From positions 1,019,404-1,083,403 of the forward strand of contig NZ_CM020866.1 of the NCBI RefSeq assembly GCF_009866525.1: a stretch of 64,000 bases of DNA, written 5' to 3'. Positions 1 through 10,172 of this stretch are shown in pieces (position 1 is the stretch's first letter; each line of letters opens with the position of its first letter). A program made the position numbers and the translations under genes. The notes under the pieces are model-generated. The model did not search any database. It saw nothing but the letters and a program-made list of their open reading frames with translations, and was not told the DNA's origin. The stretch is from Spiroplasma poulsonii. GTDB taxonomy: Bacteria > Bacillota_I > Bacilli_A > Mycoplasmatales > Mycoplasmataceae.

Positions 1-560
1 ATACTATTCTCAGTTTGACCACCCATTGAAATCAAAACTTTATGGCCTTTTTCATGTTGTACTTTAATCCCCTTCTTTAAATTAACTGGATTTTGAGCAA
101 CAAAAGTTGGCATTTGATATGGTTGATCAGTATAAAGAAAGGATACAATAATTACATTATACCTTGCATCAATTTCTCATAATTCTGGCTTTTGTTGATT
201 TGTGCCACCTCATTCGTATCAATAACCAATTAGTAAATTATCATTTTGTTCAGTACCTTCGTTATTAATCCGAAAATTAACTTTAACTTCCCCTTGATAC
301 ATTGTTGAGTTCTTAATAGCTTGAATAATAAACGATTTATTAGTCACCGACCCTAATTTGATTTCAATCTATTCTAAAATAAGATTCGGATTTGCTTTTT
401 TTAAACTAGCAAAAATTGTTGTGGAATTGCTATTTGCCAAAATTCCTAAATCTTGGTTTTTGATAATTTTATTAAGAAAAATTATTTCATTTTGATAATC
501 ACCAGTATTTTTACAACCATATAATGTAATAGTTGTTGTGCTGCTTAAAATAATAATTTA
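1..560 (-). pseudogene. GH18 chitinase-like secreted protein, broken, 3' end outside window
   Basis: Read on the minus strand, the fragment begins in a lipoprotein-like leader ending YGCKN, then a linker, then a segment resembling the start of a glycoside hydrolase 18 barrel: GYWYEWGGTNQQ, then a strand ending in HKVLISMGGQ, which matches the conserved SxGG strand of chitinases. The catalytic DxxDxDxE motif would lie beyond the window edge. Two lesions are visible: an in-frame TAG near 367-369, and no Met codon upstream of the leader because an in-frame TAA lies immediately before it. I infer a decayed chitinase gene. The GH18 call rests on two motifs only. Confidence 0.6.
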
Positions 561-596
561 TTATTTTTTACAAATTAAAAATCAATCCACTATATA

Positions 597-619
597 TAAA
601 AAAGAGGAGGATCCTCTTT
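597..619 (-). terminator. Rho-independent terminator of the helicase gene
   Basis: An 8-bp GC-containing stem (AAAGAGGA / TCCTCTTT) with a 3-nt loop is followed on the minus strand by six T. It lies about 15 bp after the helicase stop codon. Confidence 0.85.
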
Positions 620-633
620 GTTTTCATTAAAAT

Positions 634-1953
634 TTAGTTAAATTTTGATTTGTTTTTTGAAAATTTCTTATTTTTTCTTTTGTTATTTTTTCCAAATTGT
701 GGGGCATTACTCTTATTAAAGTTACCACGATCAGTTTTATAAGAATTATGATATTTACTATTATTATTTTTTTGTTTAGAATCTGCCTGTTTGTAATTCC
801 CACCAAAATTTTTTGATTCTTTTGTTTTTTCTTTTAAATCATAGCCAGTAATATCAAATAGTTCAATTTTTTTCTTTTGATATTGTGCTAAATGTTTAAT
901 TTCATTTAAATCATTGCGATTAGAAACAATCGTTACTGCCACACCTGTCGCACCTGCGCGGGCTGTGCGACCAATGCGGTGAATATAACTTTCTCGTTCT
1001 GTTGGAATATCATAATTAAAAACATAATCAATTTGATCAATATCAATTCCCCGGGCAGCAACATCAGTTGCAACTAATACCGTTGCTTTTCCTTCTCGAA
1101 ATGATCGCATTGCTTGCAATCGTTCACGTTGGCGCTTATCACCGTTAATAACGCAACTAGTAATTCCAATTGTTGCAAGCATTTTAGCAATTTTATCAGT
1201 AAAAGCTTTTGTATTAGAAAAAATAATGCTTCGTTTTGGTTGTAAATTCTTATATAAAGCAATTATCACATCTTCTTTACGATAAGAAATTGCATCAACA
1301 TAATACTGGGTAATATTATTTTGTTCGGTAGCATTTTTTGTTACAACAATTTCAACAGGATTATTTTGATATTTATTAGCAATTTCTAGCACTTGTTTTG
1401 GCATTGTTGCTGAAAATAATAATGTTTGATATTTTTTAGGAGCATTCTCAAATACCTTATCAAGTTCGGTTTTAAAACCCATTTTTAGCATTTCATCTGC
1501 TTCATCTAAAACAATTGTTTTAATTGTGTTCAATCGTAATGTATTACGGTTAATATGATCAGCAATTCGTCCTGGTGTTCCAACAACAATGTTACTTTTT
1601 CGTAATGAATAAATTTGACGTTGTAAATGAGAACCACCACATAATAATGTTGCATTAACCCCTTCTAAATAAGTTGCAAATTTTCGAACCTGATCAATTA
1701 CTTGCATTGCCAATTCTCTTGTTGGACATAAAATAATAGCTTGTGGCCGTTTTAATTGTGGGTCTAGTCTTTGCAAAATTGGTAAAAGAAAAGCTGCTGT
1801 TTTACCAGTTCCGGTATGACTCTTCCCAATAATATCTTGATTATTTAATACAACTGGAATAGCTTTCTCTTGGATTTCCGTTAAATTGGTATATCCCATC
1901 TTAGTAATCATTCGTTCTAAAGCTGGGGATAAATTTAGTGTATTAAAATTCAT
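634..1953 (-). CDS. DEAD-box ATP-dependent RNA helicase (CshA/DeaD type)
   Basis: This cytoplasmic helicase unwinds structured RNA in ribosome assembly and mRNA decay. All family motifs are present: Q motif TEIQEKAIP (25-33), Walker A SHTGTGKT (45-52), PTRELA (78-82), TPGR (126-129), DEAD (150-153), SAT (181-183), ARGID (300-304) and HRIGRTAR (325-332). Residues 375-439 are a low-complexity basic tail rich in Lys, Asn and Gly, a typical RNA-binding extension. The 439-aa length is normal for a CshA-type enzyme. The start is supported by an AAAGGAG site just upstream, and a TATACT -10 box lies at 1974-1979. It stands alone with its own terminator. Confidence 0.95.
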   Translation of the reverse strand: MNFNTLNLSPALERMITKMGYTNLTEIQEKAIPVVLNNQDIIGKSHTGTGKTAAFLLPILQRLDPQLKRPQAIILCPTRELAMQVIDQVRKFATYLEGVNATLLCGGSHLQRQIYSLRKSNIVVGTPGRIADHINRNTLRLNTIKTIVLDEADEMLKMGFKTELDKVFENAPKKYQTLLFSATMPKQVLEIANKYQNNPVEIVVTKNATEQNNITQYYVDAISYRKEDVIIALYKNLQPKRSIIFSNTKAFTDKIAKMLATIGITSCVINGDKRQRERLQAMRSFREGKATVLVATDVAARGIDIDQIDYVFNYDIPTERESYIHRIGRTARAGATGVAVTIVSNRNDLNEIKHLAQYQKKKIELFDITGYDLKEKTKESKNFGGNYKQADSKQKNNNSKYHNSYKTDRGNFNKSNAPQFGKNNKRKNKKFSKNKSKFN

Positions 1954-2181
1954 TTAGTCTCCTTTAAATAGTTAGTATAAAATAGTTTAGTTGTTTTTTA
2001 ACATTACGCCTGTTGAATTCACATATTGGCATTATTTTGGATAACAGAATAAATTAAAGTTTAACAACGTAATAAGTATATCCTAAAATAACGAAAAAAC
2101 CAAGCATTTTGGATTAGATGTTAGATTAAATTGCTTTTTAAAGTCTAACAAAAATTTAATGGATCTCTTATTTTGCAAATA

Positions 2182-2208
2182 AAAAACACTATTTTCTAAT
2201 AGTGTTTC
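2182..2208 (-). terminator. Terminator of the spiralin gene
   Basis: An inverted repeat with AAACACTA / TAGTGTTT arms is followed on the minus strand by a T-run. It lies 15 bp past the spiralin stop codon. Confidence 0.85.
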
Positions 2209-2223
2209 TGTTTGATTTAATTA

Positions 2224-2925
2224 TTATTTTAGAGTAATTGTAAAATCAAATGTTCCTGAAATTTTGGTTGATCCTCCTGTTGCAGTAACAGTAATTTTAA
2301 CAGCACCAGCTGCTTGATTAGCATCAGCAGTTTTATCACTTGTTAAAGTAAAATCTGTTGTTGCTTCTGTACTAAGAGTAGTTTTTGCTTGAATCCCAGC
2401 AATAACTGCCGTAATTAAACCTTGTTCTTTTAACAAATCAGAATATTTCTGACTTGTATTAGCTGTTAATTGTGGATCAACCACTGTTGTCCCTGTAATA
2501 TCCTTTTTATCTACTGTTCCTTCTTTTGGCAAAGTTATTTTAATATATCCTGATGAATTAACAACAACTTTTTTACCTTTTGCGGCAGTAATTTTAACAT
2601 AAACATCTGCTGTTCCTGTTTTTAAATTAACATTACTATATGCAGTCCCTTTGTTATCTTTAAAAACATAATATGTAAAATCATCTGCTTTTGCTGATTT
2701 AGCAATTCCTTGTACTGCTAATAATACATTTGCTGCTAAAGCTGTTTTAACTTCATCTTTTGTTACACTTTCTGGTTTAACCGCAGTTACTACTGATGGG
2801 GCAGTAATTGTTTTAACTTTTAATAAATCATTATCTGCAACATTTTTGTTATTACATGCAACTACTGATGTTGCACCAGTCGCCGTTAACACGAAAGCTC
2901 CTAAGATTACTAATAATCGTTTCAT
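2224..2925 (-). CDS. spi: Spiralin, the major surface lipoprotein
   Basis: Spiralin is the most abundant Spiroplasma membrane lipoprotein, an amphipathic acylated protein linked to insect transmission and glycan binding. Here it is 233 aa with a signal peptide and a lipobox ending in Cys24 (SVVAC). The mature chain is rich in Ala, Thr, Val and Lys and nearly free of aromatic residues, as known for the family. It ends in the typical TFDFTITLK. There is no tryptophan codon, so the reading is independent of the genetic code. A GGAAAGG ribosome site and a good promoter lie upstream, and it is monocistronic with its own terminator. It marks the organism as a member of the citri-melliferum lineage. 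Confidence 0.93.
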   Translation of the reverse strand: MKRLLVILGAFVLTATGATSVVACNNKNVADNDLLKVKTITAPSVVTAVKPESVTKDEVKTALAANVLLAVQGIAKSAKADDFTYYVFKDNKGTAYSNVNLKTGTADVYVKITAAKGKKVVVNSSGYIKITLPKEGTVDKKDITGTTVVDPQLTANTSQKYSDLLKEQGLITAVIAGIQAKTTLSTEATTDFTLTSDKTADANQAAGAVKITVTATGGSTKISGTFDFTITLK

Positions 2926-2966
2926 TGTTTGTTTCCTTTCCTTGTTTTTTAAAAATATTAAATATT

Positions 2967-2995
2967 ATTTTATATTTAATATTTTTTATTGTAAA
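2967..2995 (-). promoter_or_regulatory. Spiralin promoter
   Basis: On the minus strand TTTACA (-35, 2990-2995) is followed after 17 nt by TAAAAT (-10, 2967-2972), inside the extended match TATAAAAT. The site is about 40 bp upstream of the spiralin start. Confidence 0.55.
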
Positions 2996-3122
2996 TTGTA
3001 AATGCAAGTGCAACAAATCTATTAATTAAATAATAACATAAAATAAAAAATATTTTTTGTAAAATTAACATAATTTAGTAAATTATGATATTATATCTCT
3101 ATGTTAAAAAAGGAACTATTTT

Positions 3123-3224
3123 ATGAAAAAAGAAATAATTGTACCAAATAATGTAAATAAAGAAGGAACTGAAATTAATTTTATTAAAAGAAACATAGAA
3201 TATTATAGTAAAAATAAGTTTTAA
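3123..3224 (+). CDS. Short ORF, possibly the N-terminus of the next gene
   Basis: A 33-aa ORF has an AAGGAA ribosome site and a plausible promoter (TATGAT/TATTAT boxes) upstream. It stops 7 nt before the ATG of the next ORF, which is in another frame. Reading across with one frame change gives a natural-looking junction (…SFKDEMGNFNF), so these may be two parts of one gene broken by an indel. No family recognised. Confidence 0.4.
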   Translation: MKKEIIVPNNVNKEGTEINFIKRNIEYYSKNKF

Positions 3225-3231
3225 GGATGAA

Positions 3232-3837
3232 ATGGGAAATTTTAATTTTATTACTCAATCTGAAATAGATTTTTTCAAAGATTATTATTACTTGCATTGT
3301 AAATTAAACCAACCAACAAAAAATTTTGAAAATTATAAAGAAGATTGTTTTATAACATTATTTATTAACATAATTTCTAAAAATTCTAAAATAAAAACAA
3401 AAGAAGAACTATCTATTTTTTTGAAAAATAAGTTATCAAAACAAAGTTATAATTTTAATTGAATTTTAACAATTATTGGTTCTGAGTATTCTAATATTAG
3501 AAATAATATACTTATAATTTTTGATACTTTAGTTGATTGAATTTTAAAAAAAGATAAAAAATTTTATTATATTACTTTAAAAAATAATTTAATAAATAAT
3601 GGATACTTAATAGTACAAAGTTTTATTAGAATGATAAATATAGCATTTTTATTCAAAACAAATAAATTAACAAAAGAAACCGAAGATAAGATTTTAGATA
3701 AAATTTGATTTAATCCAAAAAATGACAAATTGTTAAAAACAAAAGAAGATATTAAGAATTTTGGGAGTGTTGCAAATAAACGGGTATTATTTAATTTATT
3801 TAAAAACAAGAAACTTTTTTCTTTTATAAAAAAATAA
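3232..3837 (+). CDS. Hypothetical protein, 201 aa
   Basis: I do not recognise this protein. It is open for 201 aa only when TGA is read as Trp (several such codons). It is Lys/Asn/Ile-rich and predicted mostly helical, with no signal peptide or clear membrane segment. It is convergent with the disrupted UPF0236-like gene. The start may be further upstream if the preceding 33-aa ORF is its true N-terminus. Confidence 0.5.
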
Positions 3838-4244
3838 TAACACAAAAAAAATAAAAATACAAATAATAATTTCATATTTTTACACACTAAAAAATATTTT
3901 AAAAACTAAGATTATATTATTTTAAATTAACTAAAATTAAATTTCATAATTTTTAAATCTAAAATTTTTTTAAATGTTGAAAACGAAAATGTTTTATTCC
4001 CATATCCTAAACAAGATTTTACAACTCTTGAAACATCGCTTTCAGCAGATACGCCAATATTTCACTCTTTATTTTGATTTAAAATACCATTTTTTAAATT
4101 AATAAAATACCTTAATTTAATTCTTTCATTCTGTAATGATTTTAAAAAAGTTATAAATTCGTCGTATTTTCCTTGTAAAAATAACTCTTTTGCGTGTAAA
4201 TAATTTTTAAAGGATTCTTTACTACGATTACCACAATATATATT

Positions 4245-5311
4245 AGACTTCTTGCATTACTTGTTAAAAAATTGCAAATATTTGTAAAAAAGATACTAAT
4301 AGAAAAATATAATTTTAATTAATTATGTTTTTTATTTAAAAATTTAATATTTTTCCACAACGAAAAATTAATTTATTATTTAAATTATTTAATTTTAAAT
4401 AAATATTTTATGTTAAATATAATAATTGTAAATTATAAATTGAGGCAATTAAATTAAATCTTAAACCAAATCTTTTTCTTCGATTACGATATTTTTCTGT
4501 AATAATTTTAAATTTTTTAAGAATAGCAAAAATATTTTCAATAATAATTCTCATTTTTGAAACTAGTCTATTATATTGCTTTTGTTCTTTGTTTAAAGGG
4601 TTTTTCTTTGTTTTCTTTGTAGGTATTAGAACATTATTGTGATTTTTTTGTATTCCTTGATAACCACTATCAACTATTAATTTGGTATTTTTTAAAATTG
4701 GGATTTTTGATTCTTTAAATAAAACATAATAATGTTTTTTTCCGAGCGAAAAACTTGTTGCAATAATTTTTTTGGTTTCTTGTTCGATAATTACTTGTGT
4801 TTTGATCGTGTGTTTTTTCTTTTTACCAGAATAAGATTGTTTTTGTCTTTTTTTGGGCGTTGGATTGGAGTTTCGGTAGCATCAATAATAATAGTTTTAT
4901 CATTAAAATAATCATTTATTAGTGCTTTTTTACCAGCAAGTTGTTGAAAATCAGAGTTTTTAATTAAAATATCTTCAATTCACTTAATATTACGATAACA
5001 ATTAGCCTCACTAATATCAAAACTTTTACCAAGATGAAAATAAGTCTGATATTCTCGTCAATATAATAAAGTCATCAATAATCTATTTTCTAATGATAAT
5101 TTATTAGTTTTACCACCTTTTTTAAATTTTTCTATTTCAGCAACTTTTAAAATATCTAACATTTTATTAAAAGTGGATTTTTTTATTCCTGTTAATCTTA
5201 ACCATTCTCTATCATTAAGAGTATTAAATTTATTATTGTTCATATTTTTATGTCCTCATAAATTATATTTTATAATAATATTTTAATAAAAAAGGGTATC
5301 GCAAGAAGTCT
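4245..5311 (-). mobile_element. IS5-like element, copy 1 (full, 1067 bp)
   Basis: Ends are AGACTTCTTGC and its complement. The element encodes one transposase on the minus strand, 998 bp from the left end. It interrupts the UPF0236-like gene. Both junctions show TATTA next to the GACTTC ends, a possible 5-bp target duplication; TA alone is shared by all copies. Confidence 0.9.
4408..5243 (-). CDS. IS5-like transposase, made by -1 frameshift (copy 1)
   Basis: OrfA (150 aa, code 4) carries a helix-turn-helix (GIKKSTFNKMLDIL) and the first catalytic Asp in IIIDATETP. OrfB, in the -1 frame, carries the second Asp in LIVDSGYQG and the Glu in RIIIENIF, so the DDE triad is split between frames. The switch lies on a run of seven A after CGCCC. 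Frame arithmetic supports it: 836 nt plus one gives exactly 279 codons. This matches the DDE_Tnp_4 type of IS5 transposases. Confidence 0.85.
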
Positions 5312-6167
5312 ATTATTCTTTAATTCTCTTATTGCATGAAATCTATCAAATATAAACATACCATCTAAAATTTTAGCAGTTTTTTTAATTCATTTAGCAC
5401 TATCTCCACCAATAATTAATTTAATATTTTCATAATTTTTAAAAAATTTCTGAATTTGTTTTTTAATAAAGAACGCATTAAATTCTGCACCCCGAGTTTT
5501 CTTATTAAGAAAAAAATAACAATATTTTTTATTTAAAGATTTATTATTTTCTTTTCCAGTATTAAATGAAATTATTCTAACAGTTTGCAAATAAGATTTA
5601 TTATTTTTATTTTTTAAAGTTACATATGCATCATCTAAATTAATATATAAATTTTTACAATTTTTCAAATCTATTTTTTTATCTTTTATTTTTATTAATG
5701 CTTTTCGTAAAATACGCGAAACAGACGAACAATGTAATTTGCAATTAAAAATATCTAATATATCACTATATCTTTTATTTTTTACTATTTCAACAGTTAT
5801 TTTTAGTTTTAAATTATTAATTATTCTTTGCCATTTTTTAACTCCAAATTGTTTATCAACAAGAGGAACATATTTTCACTTACCCTTATAAAAATATTTG
5901 TAAATTCTTCGCTTATAAATCAATATTCCAAATTCTGTTTTAATTTTTCTAGTTTTTATTTCTTTTACAAAATATTTTGTTTTATCTCGTTTTTTAAAAA
6001 TTATATTATCAATTCTTTCTATTTTTTCTATTAACTGATTTAAAGCATTTTCATAAATATTTACGCTAAATTTATTAAAATTAAACATTTTATTATTTCC
6101 TTTCGTTGTTAAATTAAAATTATTAATTAATATATTTCATAAATTTACACCTACTTTAAAAAATGTA

Positions 6168-6177
6168 TAGTATAATT
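6168..6177 (+). promoter_or_regulatory. -10 box of the small lipoprotein
   Basis: A perfect TATAAT at 6170-6175 lies 40 bp upstream of the lipoprotein ATG. No convincing -35 box is seen at 17 bp. Confidence 0.45.
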
Positions 6178-6214
6178 AAAAAAATTATAGCATTTCACAG
6201 AAAGGAATAAAAAT

Positions 6215-6417
6215 ATGAAAAAATGACTAAGTATTTTAGGAACAATCGGATTAACTACAGCAAGTACAACAACATTAATTAGTTGTGAAAAACCAAATAA
6301 CAATGAAAACGGGGGGGTAATAAACCAGAACCTAATAAACCACAACAACCGCCAGTTGGAAGTAAATGAAAGTTTATTCCTAGCGGTACAGAAGTAGAAG
6401 AAGATAATAAAGAATAG
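6215..6417 (+). pseudogene. Small lipoprotein, frameshifted at a G7 tract and cut by an IS
   Basis: The N-terminus (MKKWLSILG… to LISCEKPNN, lipobox Cys24) is nearly identical to the lipoprotein at 57306. Immediately after the linker a run of seven G (6311-6317) puts the ribosome out of frame. With eight G the frame would run through GNKPEPNKPQQPPVGSKWKF to EEDNKE, where the TA of the insertion site plus the first G of the IS makes a TAG stop. The segment after SKWKFIPS differs from the paralogue, so the two share a leader but carry different tails. A GAAAGGAA ribosome site precedes the ATG. Confidence 0.7.
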
Positions 6418-7482
6418 ACTTCTTGCATTACTTGTTAAAAAATTGCAAATATTTGTAAAAAAGATACTAATAGAAAAATATAATTTTAATTAATTATGTT
6501 TTTTATTTAAAAATTTAATATTTTTCCACAACGAAAAATTAATTTATTATTTAAATTATTTAATTTTAAATAAATATTTTATGTTAAATATAATAATTGT
6601 AAATTATAAATTGAGGCAATTAAATTAAATCTTAAACCAAATCTTTTTCTTCGATTACGATATTTTTCTGTAATAATTTTAAATTTTTTAAGAATAGCAA
6701 AAATATTTTCAATAATAATTCTCATTTTTGAAACTAGTCTATTATATTGCTTTTGTTCTTTGTTTAAAGGGTTTTTCTTTGTTTTCTTTGTAGGTATTAG
6801 AACATTATTGTGATTTTTTTGTATTCCTTGATAACCACTATCAACTATTAATTTGGTATTTTTTAAAATTGGGATTTTTGATTCTTTAAATAAAACATAA
6901 TAATGTTTTTTTCCGAGCGAAAAACTTGTTGCAATAATTTTTTTGGTTTCTTGTTCAATAATTACTTGTGTTTTGATCGTGTGTTTTTTCTTTTTACCAG
7001 AATAAGATTGTTTTTGTCTTTTTTTGGGCGTTGGATTGGAGTTTCGGTAGCATCAATAATAATAGTTTTATCATTAAAATAATCATTTATTATTGCTTTT
7101 TTACCAGCAAGTTGTTGAAAATCAGAGTTTTTAATTAAAATATCTTCAATTCACTTAATATTACGATAAAAATTAGCCTCACTAATATCAAAACTTTTAC
7201 CAAGATGAAAATAAGTCTGATATTCTCGTCAATATAATAAAGTCATCAATAATCTATTTTCTAATGATAATTTATTAGTTTTACCACCTTTTTTAAATTT
7301 TTCTATTTCAGCAACTTTTAAAATATCTAACATTTTATTAAAAGTGGATTTTTTTATTCCTGTTAACCTTAACCGTTCTCTATCATTAAGAGTATTAAAT
7401 TTATTATTGTTCATATTTTTATGTCCTCATAAATTATATTTTATAATAATATTTTAATAAAAAAGGGTATCGCAAGAAGTCT
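6416..7482 (-). mobile_element. IS5-like element, copy 2 (full, 1067 bp)
   Basis: Same ends and length as copy 1. Left flank GAATA and right flank TATTA do not match, so this copy probably gained one flank by recombination with another copy rather than by a clean insertion. Confidence 0.9.
6579..7414 (-). CDS. IS5-like transposase (copy 2)
   Basis: Same two-frame arrangement with the seven-A slip site. It differs from the other copies by a few substitutions, including Trp14 to Arg (DRERLRL) and one changed residue in the segment before the first catalytic Asp. No stop or indel is seen beyond the shared -1 shift. Confidence 0.8.
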
Positions 7483-7484
7483 AT

Positions 7485-7600
7485 TATATTTTTATAAAAA
7501 TTTTTTACTTTCTCTAAAATATTTTTACGCTCTTCTTGAGAAAATATTTCATCATTACCAACATTTATTTTTTTTATAAATACTCATTTACTGTAATAAA
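7485..7600 (-). pseudogene. 3' remnant of a plectrovirus-type ORF
   Basis: The minus strand is open for about 38 codons (…KWVFIKKINVGNDEIF… to KVKNFYKNI) and then runs into the IS. It sits just downstream of a copy of the phage intergenic region, the place where phage ORFs begin. No start codon is evident. Family not recognised. Confidence 0.35.
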
Positions 7601-7717
7601 CACTGTTAATAACATTGTTAAATATATAAAAAATAAGTAAGGCACACTGAAAAATACTATTAACAATGTTAATAGCAAATATAAAATTAATAAATCAAAT
7701 AACAAAGCTAGTGTGCC
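7594..7717. repeat. Plectrovirus intergenic-region fragment (duplicate of 63120-63249)
   Basis: CACTGTTAATAACATTGTTAA repeats are followed by GGCACACTGAAAAATACTATT and, 60 bp later, CTAGTGTGCC. The same series in the same order occurs inside the phage at 63120-63249. The GGCACAC/GTGTGCC arms form a large hairpin. From 7718 to 7849 I see only AT-rich DNA. Confidence 0.7.
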
Positions 7718-7849
7718 AGAGCTTTCTGAGTTGATTTGTTGCACTTCATATTACAATTTACATATTATAAAAAAAGCAAGAGATTTAACAATAAATTTAC
7801 TTTTTTATTTAAAAAATTCAATTTCTTTTAAGAAAAAAATAACAATACT

Positions 7850-9875
7850 TTAATTAACTTCTATTAACTTATTATTAATAATTTGATATTTTTTTGTAAC
7901 TTTATTAGTTGTCGAAACTGCTGTTCAGTCATTTAAAAGGGAATTAAATTTTAAAACACGACTTGCTTCTTGTAATTCTAATGTAATCAAATAGTTTTCA
8001 TCATAACTAATTTCGTTTCATAAATTATTAGTTCGAATAACATTAAGAAAATTATCTGTACCAAAGATTTTAAGATCATAAAGTATGATTCCATTCTGAT
8101 TACTAATAATAATTCGATAATATGACGGATCTTTATCACCAAAATAACTATGAATAATTTCAGCATCACCATACAATCTAATTTTTTTATTATTTTTATC
8201 CAACCCTAAAATCCCATGATAACTATTTGCAAGACCTAAAAACTTAATAGTATTATTATAATTACTTGATATTGCAAAAACATATTTATTTGGTAATTTT
8301 CCCGTTGTTTTAAAACCAATAAAAACATTCACTTTATACTTATCACTAGTCTTTTGATATATTTGATAATTTTGCATTCCTACCTCTCAGATAGATAAAT
8401 TATGATCATAATTAAAATATTTTCCATAATTTGTCATATTAATATCTGTTCCAAAACTAATTTCAACATTATTTTTTAAAGAAACATCAGTTGTTGTAAT
8501 TTCATATTTTGCAAGATTGTCTTCAACGATTGATTGATGAGTACCATCAATAATATTTTCTCAAATGTTTTTAGTTAACATTGGATAAGTTTTATTTTTT
8601 TGATTAGTTGCTTCGGTTGGTATTAAACCTCACTTTATAAAAAAGGCGCTAAATTGCAGTTACTTACTTGCGAAGTCATTTCAATAAATAATTGTTGTTT
8701 TTCAACATTTGTTCCAGGATTATCAGAAAATGGTAAAAGACGATAATATTGTGATAAAGTTGGATAAAAATTATTACCAAAAGCCATTTGTAATTGTCAA
8801 AACATCGCTAATTTAGTAAATAAATCACTAATATCATCAAAATTTCGTTGCTGATCTGATTGCGCAAAATGATCTTTAATTTTAGTAATTTGACTAGGAG
8901 TGTCTAACCGATTCGCATTGAATAATTTTTGTTGAACATAAAGCGCACTAATATTAACTGTTACTTCAGTAAGACCATTTCATTGGTATTGTGGAGTTTG
9001 ATAAGTATGCCCAATTTCATGTCATAACCCTCATTGATTATTACTTGTACTAGTAAATAAATCAGCGCCGGCACTTGTATCATTTTGAAAGGTAATATGA
9101 TAATTGGTTGCTGAAGCATAACCTGCCCCCGTATCTGGATTAACAATATGAATATATTGTTGATGCTTCTTTGCAATTCCTGAATAATTTGGATTCAAAC
9201 CATATGCTTCACTTGTATATTTTCAAATATTGTCTTAATTTTCTAAAATTTTTTCAATATTAACATTATTTTGGTTTTCCCATAAAAATATTTTAACAAT
9301 TTGATATGTTTGCATTGTTAAAGAAATGGTTACTAATAAATTCAACAAAAGGACTTTTAGTTGTTGCAACATTATTTAAAAAAGTTTTTTGATCAGTTTT
9401 CCCTATTTTAAAAGTTGGAACTTGATAAATTGCTGGTCCAGTAATGCTTTCAACTTCAACATCTTTATTTGTACTATAATTAGTTAAATAAATCATCCCT
9501 TGAATTTTAGGAATAATTTCGGTTGTATTATCCAACTTGTAAATAAACATTTTTATTATCAAATCCGTTTTTTAACGTAATGGTAAAAAGTTCATAATCA
9601 TTTGCAAAATAACCTGTGGACAGAAGCTCAGAATGCGCAAATTGGCGATTTTCTAACAGCGCATTTTGTTTTGCTGGTCCATCCGCATTCAGAATTACAT
9701 CTGGTGAAAACTTTTTAAAACTATTAATAATTAAATAACTTGTCATACTAATAATTGCTCCTAAAACTATGACTAACAATAAAATAATAATAATAATTCA
9801 TTTTTTATTAATTTGACGATGATAGCCACCAGCAGGTTGTTCTTTAATCTTTGCGGGTGTTAAATTTTGTGGTTT
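7850..9875 (-). pseudogene. M60-family (enhancin-like) metallopeptidase, decayed
   Basis: Pieces in different frames make up one large surface protein. An N-terminal membrane anchor (run of Ile/Leu around 9730-9800) is followed by an extracellular part, then WHEIGHTYQ near 9007-9021 and NGLTEVTVNI 20 residues on. This is the HExxH…E zinc site and surrounding pattern of peptidase M60, enzymes that cleave mucin-type glycoproteins. The chain continues to a stop at 7850-7852. Frame breaks are visible near 9540, 9290, 9235 and 8640, and there is no start codon upstream of the anchor. I infer an inactivated host-interaction enzyme. Confidence 0.65.
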
Positions 9876-10172
9876 TTAATTTCTTGTTATTGTTTTTTGA
9901 TGAAGTTGAAATACCTTTCAGCTAATTCTCTTATTATTAATAAATTTAGGATTTGATCTTCCAGCAAGACTAAAACCAAATAATTGATTATTACAACGAA
10001 AAACATCAATTGGTTTTAATTCAAGAATTTTCCTATGTTGTCGATGTTGATACGAAAAAAAGGTAATTTCTTCACTATTGATATCATATGTTTCTAATAG
10101 TTTTGTAAGATATATCTCTAATCCTGCTTTGCACCCACTACAAACAGCTGATATATTGTTAATCTTGCCCAT
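9876..10172 (-). CDS. Hypothetical protein, 98 aa
   Basis: Not recognised. It contains CSGCKAG near the N-terminus and a basic middle part (YQHRQHRKILEL). Its TAA stop is followed in the same frame by the open reading frame of the M60 remnant, so it could be a separate gene or the detached N-terminal part of a longer ancestral ORF. A weak GAGGG ribosome site precedes the ATG. Confidence 0.4.

Larger units (their letters stand above)
3927..6088 (-). pseudogene. UPF0236 / Mbov_0401-like transposase-type protein, split by an IS
   Basis: The 5' part (5312-6088, 259 codons) and the 3' part (3927-4244) are in the same frame when the IS5-like copy between them is removed, giving a protein of about 363 aa. 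Seen features: an N-terminal segment with TRKIKTEFG followed by YKRRIYKY, a central INLDDAY strand, and IIGGDSAKWIK followed by FDRFHAIRELK. From memory this order (acidic strand, GDGA-like strand, D-x-FH) fits the UPF0236/ISLre2 and Mbov_0401 family found on mollicute integrative elements and in Firmicutes. I infer a mobile-element transposase-like gene inactivated by insertion. The family name is a recognition, not a search result. Confidence 0.6.

Noticed and set aside
1074..1262. Minus-strand ORF inside the helicase gene
   Set aside because: It lies in another frame of a clearly real gene and has no ribosome site or recognisable content.
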